Shown here piece after piece: positions 34,013 through 46,585 of a DNA stretch of 64,000 nt. The notes under the pieces are model-generated. The model did no database searches. It saw only the letters and a program-made list of their open reading frames with translations, and was not told the origin of the DNA. Each line of letters opens with the position of its first letter. Position 1 is the stretch's first letter. The stretch is taken from positions 1,116,001 to 1,180,000 of the forward strand of contig JAGTJL010000013.1 in NCBI GenBank assembly GCA_020746875.1, written 5' to 3'. Both the position numbers and the translations under genes were made by a program. The stretch comes from Rhexocercosporidium sp. MPI-PUGE-AT-0058 (lineage: Eukaryota; Ascomycota; Leotiomycetes; Helotiales).

Positions 34013-35056
34013 GATTTTGGCTGTTCGATTTACTTGAAGCAATCGATATCAGGCCCCGAAAGTGGTGATTGGACGTCTTAGAAATGAGCAGAGCAGTATC
34101 GCGTTGGGACTTGAGAAAACAGCCAGTTGTCGATTTGAGATGAGAGATTCTGGTCTTTGAGAGTACGATCTCATTATATACACTGGGCATTGATTGCGAC
34201 ATGGAGAATCAAGATACTTGCCTTTTACTGGCCTTAATGATGGAATCGCTCATCAAGGACCACATCAGTAGCTTTTGGCGAACTGTGAAATACTGAGCTT
34301 TTTCCTACAGTTTGTGTGTCAGTACTCAACGAATGCCTATCCAAGAAGTCTGGATGTCAGCAAAGTCCCACAGTCACAGGGCTGAATCATAAAAAACGAA
34401 ATAATAGAGAGGGTGTGGAGCGATCTAGAGATCGGCTAGGGAAAGCTTGTTTTCATACGTATGCACAGTTGATCGGTCGTTACAGGAGATTGATTGGAGT
34501 GCATCCTTTAACGACCTGAGTAACATGCTAGTCATCATTTCATATGCTTCGCAAAAGTATCAAGTAGTGAAGGAATCTCATTCGATTGGGGCCTGGTGGC
34601 TTAACGCTACGAAGCATCTTCCTCAAAAGGTTAGGCTTGTCGTAAGCTTCTGATTATTCAGGAATCTCCCTCAGCGAATTCGGGAATGGTAATTCCCATT
34701 GACACGGCACGGATATAGAAGTTGAACAGCAATCTGATGAATGTCTCGAATAAGCTTTTACTGAGGCTGATCATTGTTCCATGCCCCTCGTTTGGGGTGT
34801 TCTCGAAGACGGGTTGGACCGGAGAGTCCATGGAGCTAGAAAGCTTACTTAGAGACCCTGCATATCTGCACCAGTGACCGGTACCGCACCGGCCATGGTG
34901 AGATATAATACTCGGCCCGTATTGAGTTTGACTTCGCAGTCTCCCTTCATCTCGCGAAATAACGCTGTGCTTGTTGCTCAACTTTCAACAGACAAAGTGC
35001 GACCCTTGTCCTCCATATCTTCAACACCCGTATTCTCACGCCCGCAAAACATCACT
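34013..35056. other. Intergenic between divergent genes
   Basis: Shared upstream region of the DUF7702 gene (minus) and the Zn2Cys6 gene (plus). A 107-codon minus-strand open frame (34658-34981) with an amphipathic end (LFETFIRLLFNFYIRAVSMG) is present. It might encode a small protein if spliced, but I could not build a convincing model. Confidence 0.4.
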
Positions 35057-36832
35057 ATGGTTTATTGTGGAAAGCCCAGTAAAGCATGTGGAGAATGCAG
35101 ACTGCGGAGAACAAAAGTAGGTGTAAACGTAGTCCTGGAGGTACTGCGCACTAATCTTAACAGTGTGACACCAAAAGACCCTCTTGCTCCCAATGTATGC
35201 GGGCAGGGCGAACTTGTAATGGATATCGAAATCCAGCAGATATGATGTTTCGGGATGAGTCTGAGGGTCTCAGCTCCAGGCGTCAACGAGCGAAGGCCTC
35301 TCAATCACAGAAGAAATGCCCCACAGTCTCAAAAGCAGCACCAACACCAACAGACTCGACTCAGGCTCTGGTGATGGCAATTCCTGACGAGTCTCAACTG
35401 TCTCTTCTGATACCAGACGTTGAGATGCTGCCAGTTATATCATTCAGTCTTGGAACTTCTCCTGATGAACAAGCGACCTGCTTCTTCTTTCAAAACTACG
35501 TCCTGCAACAAGACATGTTTTCGCGAGGAAATTTCCAATACCTCTCAGACATCTATGGATGTGAGGAAATTGGTAGCGCCTTAGCTGATTCTGTTACATC
35601 TTTGGGACTCGTTGGCCTCGCTCATTTCTGGGGAGCATCGAATATCCTGGCAAATGCCACCGCAAAGTACAACTCGGCGTTGAAATCTATCAGCACACAA
35701 TTGAGAACTATCGAGGGAGCGAAGGCTGACCAGACCATCATTGCAATCATGCTATTAGGCCTGTACGAGGTATGCAGGCCTCCTGACACTTCGCTCCTAT
35801 TCCCTAACTTTAAAATAGACAAACTCATGCAATAGCCAGCACTCCATGGAAACCTGGACAAGACACATCACCGGAGCTTCGGCCTTGCTGCAACTCCGAG
35901 GCAAGGAACAGCTTAGGACGCCTATCGGTTACCACTTATTCATTCATCTGAGGACTCAAGTTGTAAGTATCTATGTCCAGTGACTAGCCATCGCCTTCTG
36001 ACCTATTAAGATTACGAACTGCATCCAAAGGCATGCTAAGATCCCCCAAATAATCAGCGAGTGGTCTCAGGACCTAGATTGTGAGACTGCCGAGCAAGCA
36101 GCCGCGACAACCCTCTCCAATCTCGCGATCAGATACTGTAATCTTCGCGCATCAATGAGCTCTTTTCGAGACTACAGCGATCCAGAAAGGGTGATCTCTA
36201 CAGCATGCACTTTAGATAACGAGTACGATATGTGGGCACGAACCTGTCCCCTTCAGTACATCTACCAGACAGTCACACTAAACGAGAGATCCGATGATGT
36301 CTTTTCAGACCATTACCATGTCTACTCCTCAATCTGGATCGCAGCTATATGGAACAATTACCGAAGCGCTCGCATACTTGTGAACGAGTTAATTCTCGAT
36401 CAACTTGGCTACCTGTCCCAAGTCAATCCCGAATCAAACCTGCTCTGGGAGGACCATTGCTTCTACGAGAACCAGATACTCACTTCAAACTCAACCCTCC
36501 TGCAGCTTTGCTATGATATCTGCGCCAGCGTTCCATACTTTCTTGGGTACAATCCCGAGAGCAGGGGCTTCACGGACCAGGCACCTAAATCCGTGAACGG
36601 AAACCTACTAATTTGGCCTCTTTACACAGCAGGGGTCACGGGAATGGTTTCTGATGTGATGCGATGCTGGGTTGCTGGTCGACTTCAATGGATCACGGAT
36701 GTTATGGGCATTCGACAAGCTGCACCGCTTGCTTATAGCATGGTCAGAAGACAAGATCACTTGCTGTGGAATCCAGAGTCAATGGAGATTTTCCCTAGTT
36801 CTGATGGATGTGAGCTCGCTTATGACACTTGA
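35057..36832 (+). CDS. Zn2Cys6 transcription factor with Fungal_trans_2-like middle region
   Basis: Exons 35057-35116, 35164-35769, 35819-35962 and 36011-36832 encode 543 aa. The introns are 47-49 bp, all phase 0. The binuclear zinc cluster spans residues 11-38 with spacing C-x2-C-x6-C-x6-C-x2-C-x6-C; intron 1 lies directly before its third Cys, a common position in such genes. The rest (EQATCFFFQNYVLQQDMFS near the start, TWTRHITGASALLQLRG in the middle) is typical of the Fungal_trans_2/DUF3468 group, nuclear DNA-binding regulators often linked to metabolism or development. No metabolic cluster adjoins it, so the targets are unknown. Confidence 0.88.
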
Positions 36833-39643
36833 GTTGACACTGGAGGATCTGTTGGACAAACAAGCGGGGTTGAGGAGGATTTTGAGCGCGCAGTATCTGT
36901 GGTCAAGTTGACGAGCTAAGTCACTGTAATGTGCATGGCAATAATTGCCCTGCTAATATCATGGAAGAAGAATCGTCAACTGATAGGTGTAGTGATAGAC
37001 GGTACTATGATTTGCTCGTACGGGCGCGGGCTACATGCCGGTGGTTCGATAGACCTAAAACAGAGGCACAAGCACGACGAGAAATATCTATGTATAGACC
37101 TTATTGTAAATTGAGATTGATCTGTCCACTTTGGAATCAACTAAGGTAAAGATCCATTGATCCTGGCGATATCCCGACTGCAATCAAGATTCAGGATTTC
37201 TAGGGCCTATAAGTCGCTGACGAAGATGATGTGCACTTCACCAATAAAAATGAAGCGACCTTTCAATACACTACGTAAACTTACAGAGTGAACCACATCG
37301 CTGAAATTAAGCGAGAAGGCAGCCATGGATGCATCACTACGAGCGAGAGGACAGAGAAGCGATATCGCAAAACTCTGATTATTCTATACACCCATAGCCA
37401 ACGCGAACGAGAACAACATTTTCAGACGCTCCTCGAATCAATTTAAAATACTGTACATGCAAACGCGGCCAGGTTCCAAGTTCTCCTCAATATTGGTAGA
37501 AACGAATATGTAGAGAAGACGGGTATCATGAAGACAATTCGAATGATTCTGACCAACCGTAAGTTACTTGCGTATGATCTCTGAGATTCTAACTCACTGT
37601 TTCTGCTCCTTAGGTATCGATTAGTGTATTGCATGTCTGAAATTCAAGACGAAAGTTACCGCACAGGAAAATGCAAGTGAAGCTTCTGAAACGACGACTA
37701 GTTATCACCTACCTGATGGAAAGTGAGCTTTCTAACGGCAGAGACCTATTCTATAAGAAGCCATGAGCATCAACAGCTAGAGAATTCAACTGTTGTTTCT
37801 TACCAATATCAGTGTATTCAAGAGTTGGACAGTTATGGTTCCGTTCTGAATCATCGTGGTTGAAGATACCCATGGTGTCTCGAGACTTTTGCCGCTCAGC
37901 TTGGCGAATGAAAACGCAGACTTCTATAGCTGGGAATACCAGGCCGTTATTGAAGCATGGGGATTTGGTAAGGCCGAGCCTTTGTTTCCTGTGCGAGGTC
38001 CCTACAGTACTTTAGGAGCAATACCTAGCACCCACAGCCTACCAACGTCCGCTACGGAACCTGATATCTCCTCCAGGCCCCGATTTCCGTCCAAAACAAC
38101 AGGATTAATTTGATGAGCAGACGGATTCGTTGACAGATCCAGCTGCCTCTCGGTCTGGTTTGCCATTGGGCGGCACATAGAATGAGCCGACATTTCGGAG
38201 AAATTGACACCGATGATATTCGTCAAAAATTCGCATAATTACAAGTATTTCACAATGAATGAATATTATGCTTGAAATCCATTTTTGTGGGCTAGCCTTC
38301 GTTACATTCTTTGATGACAGTCTCAGAGACACGAGCGAGGTGTCGAGTGACCTGAGACCATTCACGATATTTGCAAGATCACAATTGTCGTCTTGTGCCT
38401 ATACATCCGCCAGAATATCTACGATTCAATTTACCAAGACATCAAGTCGCTCCAGACCTTAGATACATCGCTGCTAGGTGAATCCAATTATATCATAGGA
38501 TAAGCTAGTCAGGTGATCTCCCCAGCTACCATACCTACCAAGGGACTCCCACGGTTACAATGGCGGTCCATGAACTAAGTAACGGGTCAATGATTGAGTC
38601 CACTGCAACGCCAGCCTTAAATTGGATTCGAGTGCTTGGAGTGAGCTGAGCCAAGTTGGTTGGATGTTAGAGAAGGAGGTTGAATTGTCATTGATAATTT
38701 CGAAATTTGCAGCACTAACTGCAGCTCTGATAATCAGATGTAACCGTCTCGCTGCGTTGGCTATACATATCCAACGCAATCATTGTACGGTTTCAAAATT
38801 GCGTACTTCGACACTTGCAATATTTGATCGACTTCTACGCCTGTCAGTCCCACGACAGACTATGACATCGCAAGAGAACTTTGTCTGTAAGTTCATTTTG
38901 TGCGAATTGTTGCAGTTTGCTTCTTTTGGCATCATTTTATTTCACAGCCCTTGCAATGAGATTTTTTGTACGAAATCTGTGCCGTCTTTGCAAAACTCGA
39001 GCCGAAAGTTTCGGAAACTAGTAGCTATTTAAGAGCCGAAGTGTGTTCAAGAGCATAGCTCAGAGGCCTAAAAATCAAAGATACGCTTATAGGTGATCCT
39101 GCTACTATTTTTTTAAAAGAGTAGATCATTCTCGATTAGAGACGGTTTGGAATTTAAGTGGTGAACCTCTGGCCAAAGATCCTCAACAGGAAAGCCTCAG
39201 TGCCTCACCCCTCCTGAAAGCGTGGTTATTAGGTTTACAAAATTTCTCATAATACGAAGGCATCATTTTGGGACCGTTTCGCAATGTTGTGTAGCATTGT
39301 ACTAGAACTTACTGCTGGTCTAATACTTGGTTCAAGTCAATGGTAATTGGTTCTTAGTCTACAGTGCTAGAGTACGTACATCTCTGTGCAGCAATTGACC
39401 ATTAACCCAAGCGAGAAGTCTGATACGCGACACGACGGTCATCACTCAGCCTTGCCCGCAGTTAGCTCTGCGCCCCCCAGGGGTCGCTCGCTCGGGGTTC
39501 CTTAACAGCGTTAGCATTTTCCCCAGTTCAAGAATATTTCCTGTTTTCTGACATCGAAGTCTGAGGCTATGGTAAGGCTGCGAGACTACTACGGCCCTTG
39601 TTAGAGGCGCCAGACCACAATGACGGATCCTGTCCCTTGGTGG
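36833..39643. other. Long stretch without a supported gene
   Basis: Only short open frames occur. At 37856-38113 a plus-strand frame reads plausibly (EDTHGVSRLLPLSLANENAD, then SWEYQAVIEAWGFGKAEPLF) and ends without recognisable family or exon partners. It may be a gene fragment. No repeats or transposon termini were recognised before the MITE at 39646. Confidence 0.4.
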
Positions 39644-39645
39644 TA

Positions 39646-40088
39646 ATTGTCAGCTCGCCTACTGTGAGCTTCCTACATCCTTCTAGTCTTAGTCAGAATA
39701 AGCGACTGCGGATCGGAAGCGAATGGATTACTTTTTTTGCTCACAAGAACGCTTTAACTCTCGAAGAAATCGCAGCTTTAATTAAAAATAACTTTATAAA
39801 GATGAAAGATAAAATTATAAAAGGTGAATAAGCCTATTCGTACGTACTTATTTAGTGGATGTATTACTTTTTTTATATATAGGTAGCTTATTACGTTAAA
39901 TTTTATTTGTATTTCTTTTCGTTTTCTCTGCTAAAATCGAATAAATATCAGCGCAGCTGAAATTTTAGTATTCCTGATTTTTAGTATGTTCCTCACTTTT
40001 TCCTACCAAAAAACGTCGAAAATCCGCATTCCTTATTCTGACTAAGACTAGAAGGATGTAGGAAGCCCACCGTAGGCGAGCTGACGAT
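39646..40088. mobile_element. 443-bp MITE-like element with TA target duplication
   Basis: Left end ATTGTCAGCTCGCCTACTGT pairs with the right end; its reverse complement reads ATCGTCAGCTCGCCTACGGT. Similarity continues about 65 bp through CTTCCTACATCCTTCTAGTC and TTAGTCAGAATAAG. TA flanks both sides (39644-39645, 40089-40090). The AT-rich core has no supported gene. It is unrelated in sequence to the 433-bp element at 17236, though size and target site are similar. Confidence 0.8.
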
Positions 40089-40347
40089 TAAACAAGTAGC
40101 CCAGGCATAAGTCAACCTACCAGTGCCAAGGGCGCTACAAGAGCGCTAGTGTAGAGATAGCTTGACCTATTGCAAGGCCGTAACCGTATTGGCATTGTTA
40201 GCAGGCTGCACGATGGTGGCAAGCGCAGTTGGCTTGACATCAACAACACTGGCAAGTTCCTTGTTCTCGTACGAGTACAAATATCCTAACATCCTCAAAA
40301 TCGAAAGGCATTGATCAACCAAACAACAAAGACTTCCAATTGTCAAG

Positions 40348-42708
40348 ATGCATTCGAAAGTTCATCTCATTCAGCTAGGGTTTGCTGCGAGCTCTTTTGC
40401 TCAATCTACTCTCGTCACATCAACGGTCTCGTCTATCGTGGCCGCTCCAACCTCGACTTCAACGGCGAGTGCTATTCCTCTTGATGGATGTGCAGCGATC
40501 GCCTTGCTACATGAGAGCACATTCGAAGCGAACTCTAGCGCCAGTAGGTAGAATACAGATTCTGCTAGAAAGTTTACTAATTTTGCGACAGCCCTAAGAG
40601 ATGTCCCACCGTTCGCACCGGGTCTTGCTTTTGAATGTCTGACTTCTGTGCCACTCGATAAGGAGGCTGCCATCGGCCTGATCGATTACTTCAGACCCTA
40701 CCTTGAGTTCCAGAGTACTCTCGCTTGGTTGAAAGACCCTCCAGAGTCATACCAGCAAACCGCCGTGGACCTTATGGGAGGATTAGACAATATCACTTCT
40801 CAAATTTCCCATGATTCTTTCGCCAATCAATACGAATTTGAACTTGCAGTTCAGCATCTTCTGCATGGGGCACATGAAGGCCACCTTGCACTGCAAACCC
40901 CGCTGTATAGCCTTTTTAGCTTCCGAAGCCCATTCGAATTCATATCTGTCTCTTCTGATGGCATTCAGCTACCTCAGATATATGTATATAGTGAGTATCA
41001 CTCCTGAGTAGCGATTGCCCAGCCTGACATATTATACAGAAGATTTTGAAGTGGTGGCAACATCTTCAGTTGGGCTTTCGTGGACCCCATCCCCTGTCAC
41101 TGAGATCAATGGTCAAATTGCGGAAGACTTCCTTGCTGGATATGCCAAAGATTACGCCACAGGTACCATCGAGCCGCATGCAGACTATAATAGCATTCTG
41201 TTCAACGCTGCACGATATGTGGGCAATGGAAGAGTTCAATCGTCACCAATTGGCCTTGGCCTCGACTACCTTGGAAGCGACACGATGAATCTTACTTTCG
41301 CAAACGGTTCTGACGCCTCTGAGAACTGGCGTTCGAAAGCTCAAAAGAATTTGACTGGGATTACGAGCGGAGAAGAGTTATATCGAGCCCTCCTCACACC
41401 ACAGCCACCGACTCCTCCCCAGCCCATAGGACAATCTGAGTTGACAAACTCCCTTCAAGAGCTAGGTGCACCATACCCCCGGCCAGTCGTGGTACAAGAG
41501 GGTCTTGGGTTTGGTGGCTTTGTCTCAGGATATTTCTTGAACGAAACTTCGGTGGCGGTCTTGAGCATTACGAGCTTCTTGATGCCAGGTGAACTAGCGG
41601 AGACTGCTCAAGACGCCGTATCCCAGTTTCTGCTGAAATCAAAGGAAGCTGGTATGAACAAACTCGTGATTGATCTTCAAGGTAACGGTGGTGGAACTGT
41701 GCTCCTTGGCATTGATCTGTTTAAACAGGTACGCAACATAGTGCTCACTATAGAACGAGTCTGTCACTGACCTGCATAGCTATTCCCAACAGATGAGCCC
41801 TTCGTGGGCAGTCGACTTAGGGCTCACTCGTCATTGGACACCATCGGACGTACGCTCGGATCGATAGCCAATGCGGAATCAATGCTACTTGGATCCCCGT
41901 TTTATTTCGGGAATGCAGTTGATATGGATGGCCGTGACTTCTCAGATTGGGCCGATTTCTATGGCCCCTACCCCTCGCATGGAGATTTCTACACTGCTAC
42001 TGTATGCCCCAACTTATGGTGTTTGTGTGAATGTCTGAACTGATGCATTCCAGGAACGTTATAACTTGAGCGATGTCGCAAATTCGGAAATCCAATCTGG
42101 AAATGGTATTGTTGTGTCAGGCTATGCCAATGAGAGCAATGTTGCTCCTCAGTACTTCGCTCCGGAAGACATCCTCATGCTCACTGACGGATACTGTGGC
42201 TCTACATGCTCTGTGTTCGCGGAGCAAATGAAAACTCACCAAGGGGTCAAGTCAGTTGTTGTTGGTGGCCTTCCTCGAACCGGCCCTATGCAAGCAGTTG
42301 CAGGTGAGTACCCTCTTATGAGTTGCGATTGGTTCCTCTAATTTGCTTCTAGGCACTCGAGGAGCTCTTCGATATGGAGCCGACGCCATTGCCGTTACCG
42401 TGAACGCTACACTCCTTTATAACCCATCTGTCAACACATCTTCGCTTCCTTCCCCTCTAGCACCACCCATCAACGTTCCGCTCGCTGGCATCGCAGTCAA
42501 CTTCCGTGATCAAGTACGCGAAGATGCTCAGGATGTGCCACTTCAATTTATCTATGAAGCAGCCGATTGTCGAATCTTTTACACGGCAGAAATGCTAGCG
42601 GATTATTCCGTTCTGTGGCAGACAGCTGCCGATGCTCTGTGGACAAACTCCAGCCTGTGTGTTGAGGGTTCCACTGGCAGGAATCATCCGGCAATGACAC
42701 TGGCCTAA
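40348..42708 (+). CDS. Secreted S41-family (tail-specific-protease-like) peptidase, C-terminal anchor out of frame
   Basis: Exons 40348-40543, 40592-40990, 41040-41728, 41780-42001, 42054-42303 and 42353-42708 encode 703 aa. Introns are 48-52 bp with consistent phases. An N-terminal signal peptide and a Ser/Thr-rich stretch precede DGCAAIALLH, an opening typical of the fungal S41 group. The protease domain has LVIDLQGNGGG (residues about 408-417) and LTDGYCGSTC, whose Ser at about 552 is the expected nucleophile. Many N-glycosylation sequons suit secretion. The frame closes at 42706-42708 (NHPAMTLA), but an adjacent frame carries on from about 42675 to a stop at 42822-42824 and ends in Ser-rich sequence plus a hydrophobic tail (LVMAAASIFFAALL) like a GPI-anchor signal. 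A one-base deletion, or an unrecognised intron, would explain this. Confidence 0.85.
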
Positions 42709-42824
42709 ACGGAGGCCCTAATTTAACAGATAATACTCCACTTAATGATTCTGGCGCTTCCAGTATCAAGTCCAGCAGGTTGGTCATGGCTGCTGCCTCG
42801 ATTTTCTTCGCTGCTCTGCTGTGA
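42709..42824 (+). other. Out-of-frame GPI-anchor-like tail of the S41 gene
   Basis: Frame reading ESSGNDTGLNGGPNLTDNTP, then SIKSSRLVMAAASIFFAALL, then TGA at 42822-42824. It begins upstream (about 42675) inside the last exon in a different frame. The TTTAACAG at 42722-42729, with CTAAT just before it, could be a 3' splice site; the only phase-compatible donors (GTGTTG at 42659, GTTCCA at 42668) are weak. Confidence 0.55.
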
Positions 42825-43007
42825 GAAGTGAGCTAGCTAGAAATTGTGTAAGGAGGGTTAGTTGCTGTCAAAAGCTAACATGTGAATGGGAACGTTAGAG
42901 CTAAGATAGACTGCGTATATACTCGCGTAATAATTGTACAATATTATAATATACAATGGAGTGGAAAAATCTGCTGTTGCACTTCCCTCTATGTCTTCTT
43001 AGTGTCA

Positions 43008-43852
43008 CTATGTCAAGACCATCCCAACACCATCTCGGAATAAACACATTCCGTACCATCTGTGAAAGCTGAACATGAATTCTGGTAGTGGAAATTGATT
43101 CACCGAAGGATTACACGCCATACTCGAGTAGCAAAGTGTAGCGCCTGTATTATTAGATTTATCATCACGAGATATCTCCAAACGATGGAAGCCAGCAAAG
43201 CCTCTGCGATCATCTCCAAAGGCAACGTCCACGTAGCTTTCGGGACTTTTGTCAGGTGTCCCATCAGGAATGCTTTGATTTTGATCTCTGATCTTCACAT
43301 CCAGAACCATGAAGTTACCATGGAAAAGCTTAGAATACTTCTCAGGCAGCTTGGTCTTACTCAAATCGTTCGGCGAAGAAAGCCAAGAGCCATCAGTATG
43401 AGCACCTTTATTTTATCAGAATGCACAAGTCTTGTCTGACTATGTTCGTGGGCCTAAAAATACGTACCAGTGAAACTTACAGGGATTAAACACCTTCCCA
43501 TCAATCCAAGAGCACCGAGATATGTTCTTTCAGGCAGGAAACTCCACCCACTGAAGAAGCCCTTCAGAAACCTAGCAAGAATTTCTTCATCGCTCAATTC
43601 TCCGATTTCGGACCTGAGAAGGTTGATGGAAATGGAATCAGGGTCTGTGATGTGGTTGTGCGGGTTGACGATCGACAATGACTGGGAAGTAGACTTGGCT
43701 GTGCATGAAGATGAGAGAGTTCTCGTAATAGTAATTTTGCGAGGTGTGGTAAGCGGAAGGGGACGATTGTAGAAGTATATTGCGAGGAAAGATGCGCTGG
43801 CGACGGGGAGGGAGAATAGGATAACTAGAGGTGTTCGCGACAGGGAAGTCAT
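43008..43852 (-). CDS. Conserved fungal membrane-anchored protein of unknown function
   Basis: Two exons, 43852-43468 and 43405-43008, with a 62-bp intron (GTACGT..ATAAAG) give 260 aa. I chose the ATG at 43852 because it opens with a basic residue and one hydrophobic helix (LVILFSLPVASASFLAIYFY) acting as an N-terminal anchor, possibly mitochondrial; the open frame upstream looks non-coding. The conserved body has SDEEILARFLKGFFSGWSFL, then after the junction SKTKLPEKYSKLFHGNFMVL, and ends with YVDVAFGDDRRGFAGFHRLE. A stronger-looking GTAAGT donor lies 13 bases upstream but breaks phase; the GTACGT donor restores it. Family function unknown. Confidence 0.75.
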
Positions 43853-45142
43853 GATTTTCGGTGTGACGATAGTGGGTTGGAGCAGACTCGAGATGCGACA
43901 GAGAGTTCTTTTGACTCTCAATCGTTGTTCTAGATTACGGTGGAGGCTGCTTAGGACATACAGTAGACATATATTGCGAGCTTGGTCCGTTTCTTCTTCG
44001 TGCACATTTGACTCACCTTGCGGAATTCCACCGACCCCGCTACTCACATGACCAAGTTCCGTATTCTCCCGATCGCTCGTAGCGATGGGTAAACACGATG
44101 TAAGCCGCAAGCGTATGAGCATTCACATTTGGATCTCTGCATTTATTTGGACCCAGGAGAATTTGTTCCCTTCTTTCGACGGTCAACCTCATTTATACCT
44201 ACCTAGGTAAACAGACGGGTTGAGCGAGAAGAGAGGTACGAAATACAGTATCGAAGGGGTACCTAATCACAGGCGTCACTGGCTAAATTAACATCTTTCT
44301 CCTCCTCTTCCACTGGGATATGGACTACTTCCCGAGGTCTGGATTGACATCACTTCGGCGCAATCGCGACTGGGTTTTTTTTTGGGGGGGGGGGGGGCAA
44401 GATGTGAGTTGCTTTGTGGCTTTGTGGCTTTGTGGCTTTATGATGGGACAACCAGCCAAAATGTCTGTTATTCGGTATTCTAAATGGGAGCCTGTCAACA
44501 TTAAAATGTAATTATTAACAGGTCTAGTCCAACGCTAGGCCCCGATAAACATTGAGTTGCCGGGTATAGTCTAGAATGAGAGAGCAAAATGCGTAGGGGT
44601 CAGGCGGGGTAATCATTACCCCGCCCTTAACTGAAACAGACACATTCATTGCAACATTAGTCCTTCATCTCGGATAGGGGTATGTTAAGCATGGCTTCGA
44701 CTCGCGTGAGTCAAGATGTGAGATGAGGATCTTGTTTGGATGTCGCGCTCCAGTTATCCTGCGGCGGTCGGGCAGCCATTTCACGTATGTCAGTCCAGCT
44801 AAGATGGCGGATATTGCACAGGGACAGTCATGTACTGGACTTATTGAGAATAGAAAGACTGTGCAAGGATATGATGGCCCTGCGATACAAACAATAGAGA
44901 TCGTCTGGGAGTCAGGAACGGGGATGAAGCTGTACAACTTTTGATTGGTGCCACTTATCATCTTTGGTCTTGGACGAAAACAAGAGCATGTGCTTCTATC
45001 TTGTATTTTTCTGGACCTTTACTCATCTATATTACGCCAAGTTCACGTGCCACAGAAAATCAGAATCCTACAGTCCATCCCAAAGAATGATACATTTGCC
45101 CTTTCTTTGCCCTTCCCTTCCCTTCCACTTTTGTAGTGTCTA
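43853..45142. other. Intergenic with simple repeats
   Basis: Upstream of the membrane-anchored gene and downstream of the C2H2 gene. Contains the T9-G14 run and short octamer repeat listed separately. Remaining open frames are short and featureless. Confidence 0.45.
44375..44437. repeat. Homopolymer run T9-G14 and (TTTGTGGC)x3
   Basis: Nine T (44375-44383) followed by fourteen G (44384-44397), then three tandem copies of TTTGTGGC (44413-44437). The G run is a likely site of sequencing or replication slippage. Confidence 0.85.
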
Positions 45143-46585
45143 CTAGAGCATGAAAGAATCCAGAGGCTCGGGCCACATACCCCAGGAAGTTGGTTGGAAA
45201 ATCTCTAGGCAAGGCCTAGTATAGTTTTTTGCGCCCACGCCACCGAAGCATCCATCGAAGTCATATTCTTCTGATACATGGTCTTGATCACTTGTCTGCG
45301 TGTCGGCGGTAGGGACTTGGCTTAATTGAGAATAAGTTTGAAGTCCAATGGATTCCATTGGTGAAGTTTGTAACGTTTGAGCAGTCTTGCCGGCCTCCAC
45401 TTTTCCCGATGCAACATCCAGTGGGATTTCATGATTTGAAAGATTCTGTAGATAGGTGCCAGGTGAAGTTGTAGATATAGGTGGACTGATGTATAGTTGA
45501 GGATGAGATGATGATGATGAGCCGAGTTTGTAGGCCGACTGGACGACCCCAGCCACGTCTCGGGTCGCATCCGAAGATTTTGAAGCTTTCAACATCCTCA
45601 ACAGATCAAAACAGGAATCCAAGCGCCATTCAAAGAGCGGCCAATTAGCCGTTGACGGGCCATGAATTTGATGAAGCAAAGACAGCCAAGCGTCGCAAAT
45701 GCCAGGTTGAAGCAACAAGCTCCTCACCACAGTTGAAAAGTCCCACTCCCGCCGTTTACATCCAGCCTCAAAATGACCTCCAATATGATCAACCCTCTCA
45801 TCCCAAGTCATCAACACCGTAATGCAAAACCCACATCCCCACGCCGAAGCACTCCGTAGGACAATCATGACCGCGGGATCAGAATCGTGTCTGCAATCGA
45901 TACATCCGTGGTCGCTCTCATGGTGCCGCCGGAATTTGTTGCGGGCGAAGAATTTACGGTTGCATCCCGATCCTGGGCAGCGCCATTCTCTCTGAGGCTC
46001 GTGTAGTGTGCCTTCGTGTCTCTTCCAGTCTCCTTTCCGATTGAATGTCTTCTGGCAGAAGAGGCAGGCATAGATCTCTGGTCGATCTTTGTGGGATGTT
46101 CTGCTTTTTGTTGGGGCACCACTCTTCTCTGGGGTTGCTTGCTTCTCTGAGTCTTTGGGTGAGGAAACCTCAAGGCGTGAAATCCGGCCACGCTTGTAGA
46201 TGTTTGGTGTGGGTTGCTGGTTCACCCTTGACTTGACCCTTTCATCCACTTCCAGGTCCCGAGCTCCGTGCTCAGTCTTGACATCCGTCGTGAGCTCAAG
46301 AGCATAGTTGCTATCCAAATTGAAATTTTCTTCATGTTCTCCTGTTCAGCGTTAACCATAACACGTTAAATGCGCGACGAAAAACTACAAACTTTCGGAG
46401 CTCTTCCAAACTTCTATCCATTGATACACTTGAATAGGGGAGAATTGACTGAGGTATCGTATGTGTTCCAGCGCACCAGCAGGGATCTGGTCCACTCCAC
46501 TGTCGCCGAGTAGTTTTGTACCAGGACGATGCGTCACCGGCCATAGCGCCTCCTGTCTGAGAGTCCCCGATGAAGTCCTTTTCAT
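45143..46585 (-). CDS. C2H2 zinc-finger protein (probable transcription factor)
   Basis: Exons 46585-46393 and 46341-45143, joined by a 51-bp intron (GTTTGT donor, GCTGAAC branch, CAG acceptor), give 463 aa. The start is the first ATG after an in-frame stop. The N-terminal exon has a compact helical segment (VDQIPAGALEHIRYLSQFSP, IQVYQWIEVW). Two adjacent fingers sit at residues about 157-178 (YACLFCQKTFNRKGDWKRHE) and 186-209 (WRCPGSGCNRKFFARNKFRR). The C-terminal half has the WERVDHI-like layout of fungal regulators (ERVDHIGGHFEAGC) and a Ser/Thr/Gln-rich possible activation region. DNA binding in the nucleus is inferred; targets are unknown. The weak GTTTGT donor makes the first exon less certain. 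Confidence 0.78.

Noticed and set aside
37856..38113. Plus-strand frame that looks faintly like a fungal protein
   Set aside because: No start, splice partners or nameable domain could be found, so it is only mentioned as a possible fragment.
43468..43485. GTAAGT as the 5' splice site of the membrane-anchored gene
   Set aside because: It looks stronger but leaves the second exon out of frame; the GTACGT 13 bases further on gives a continuous conserved reading.
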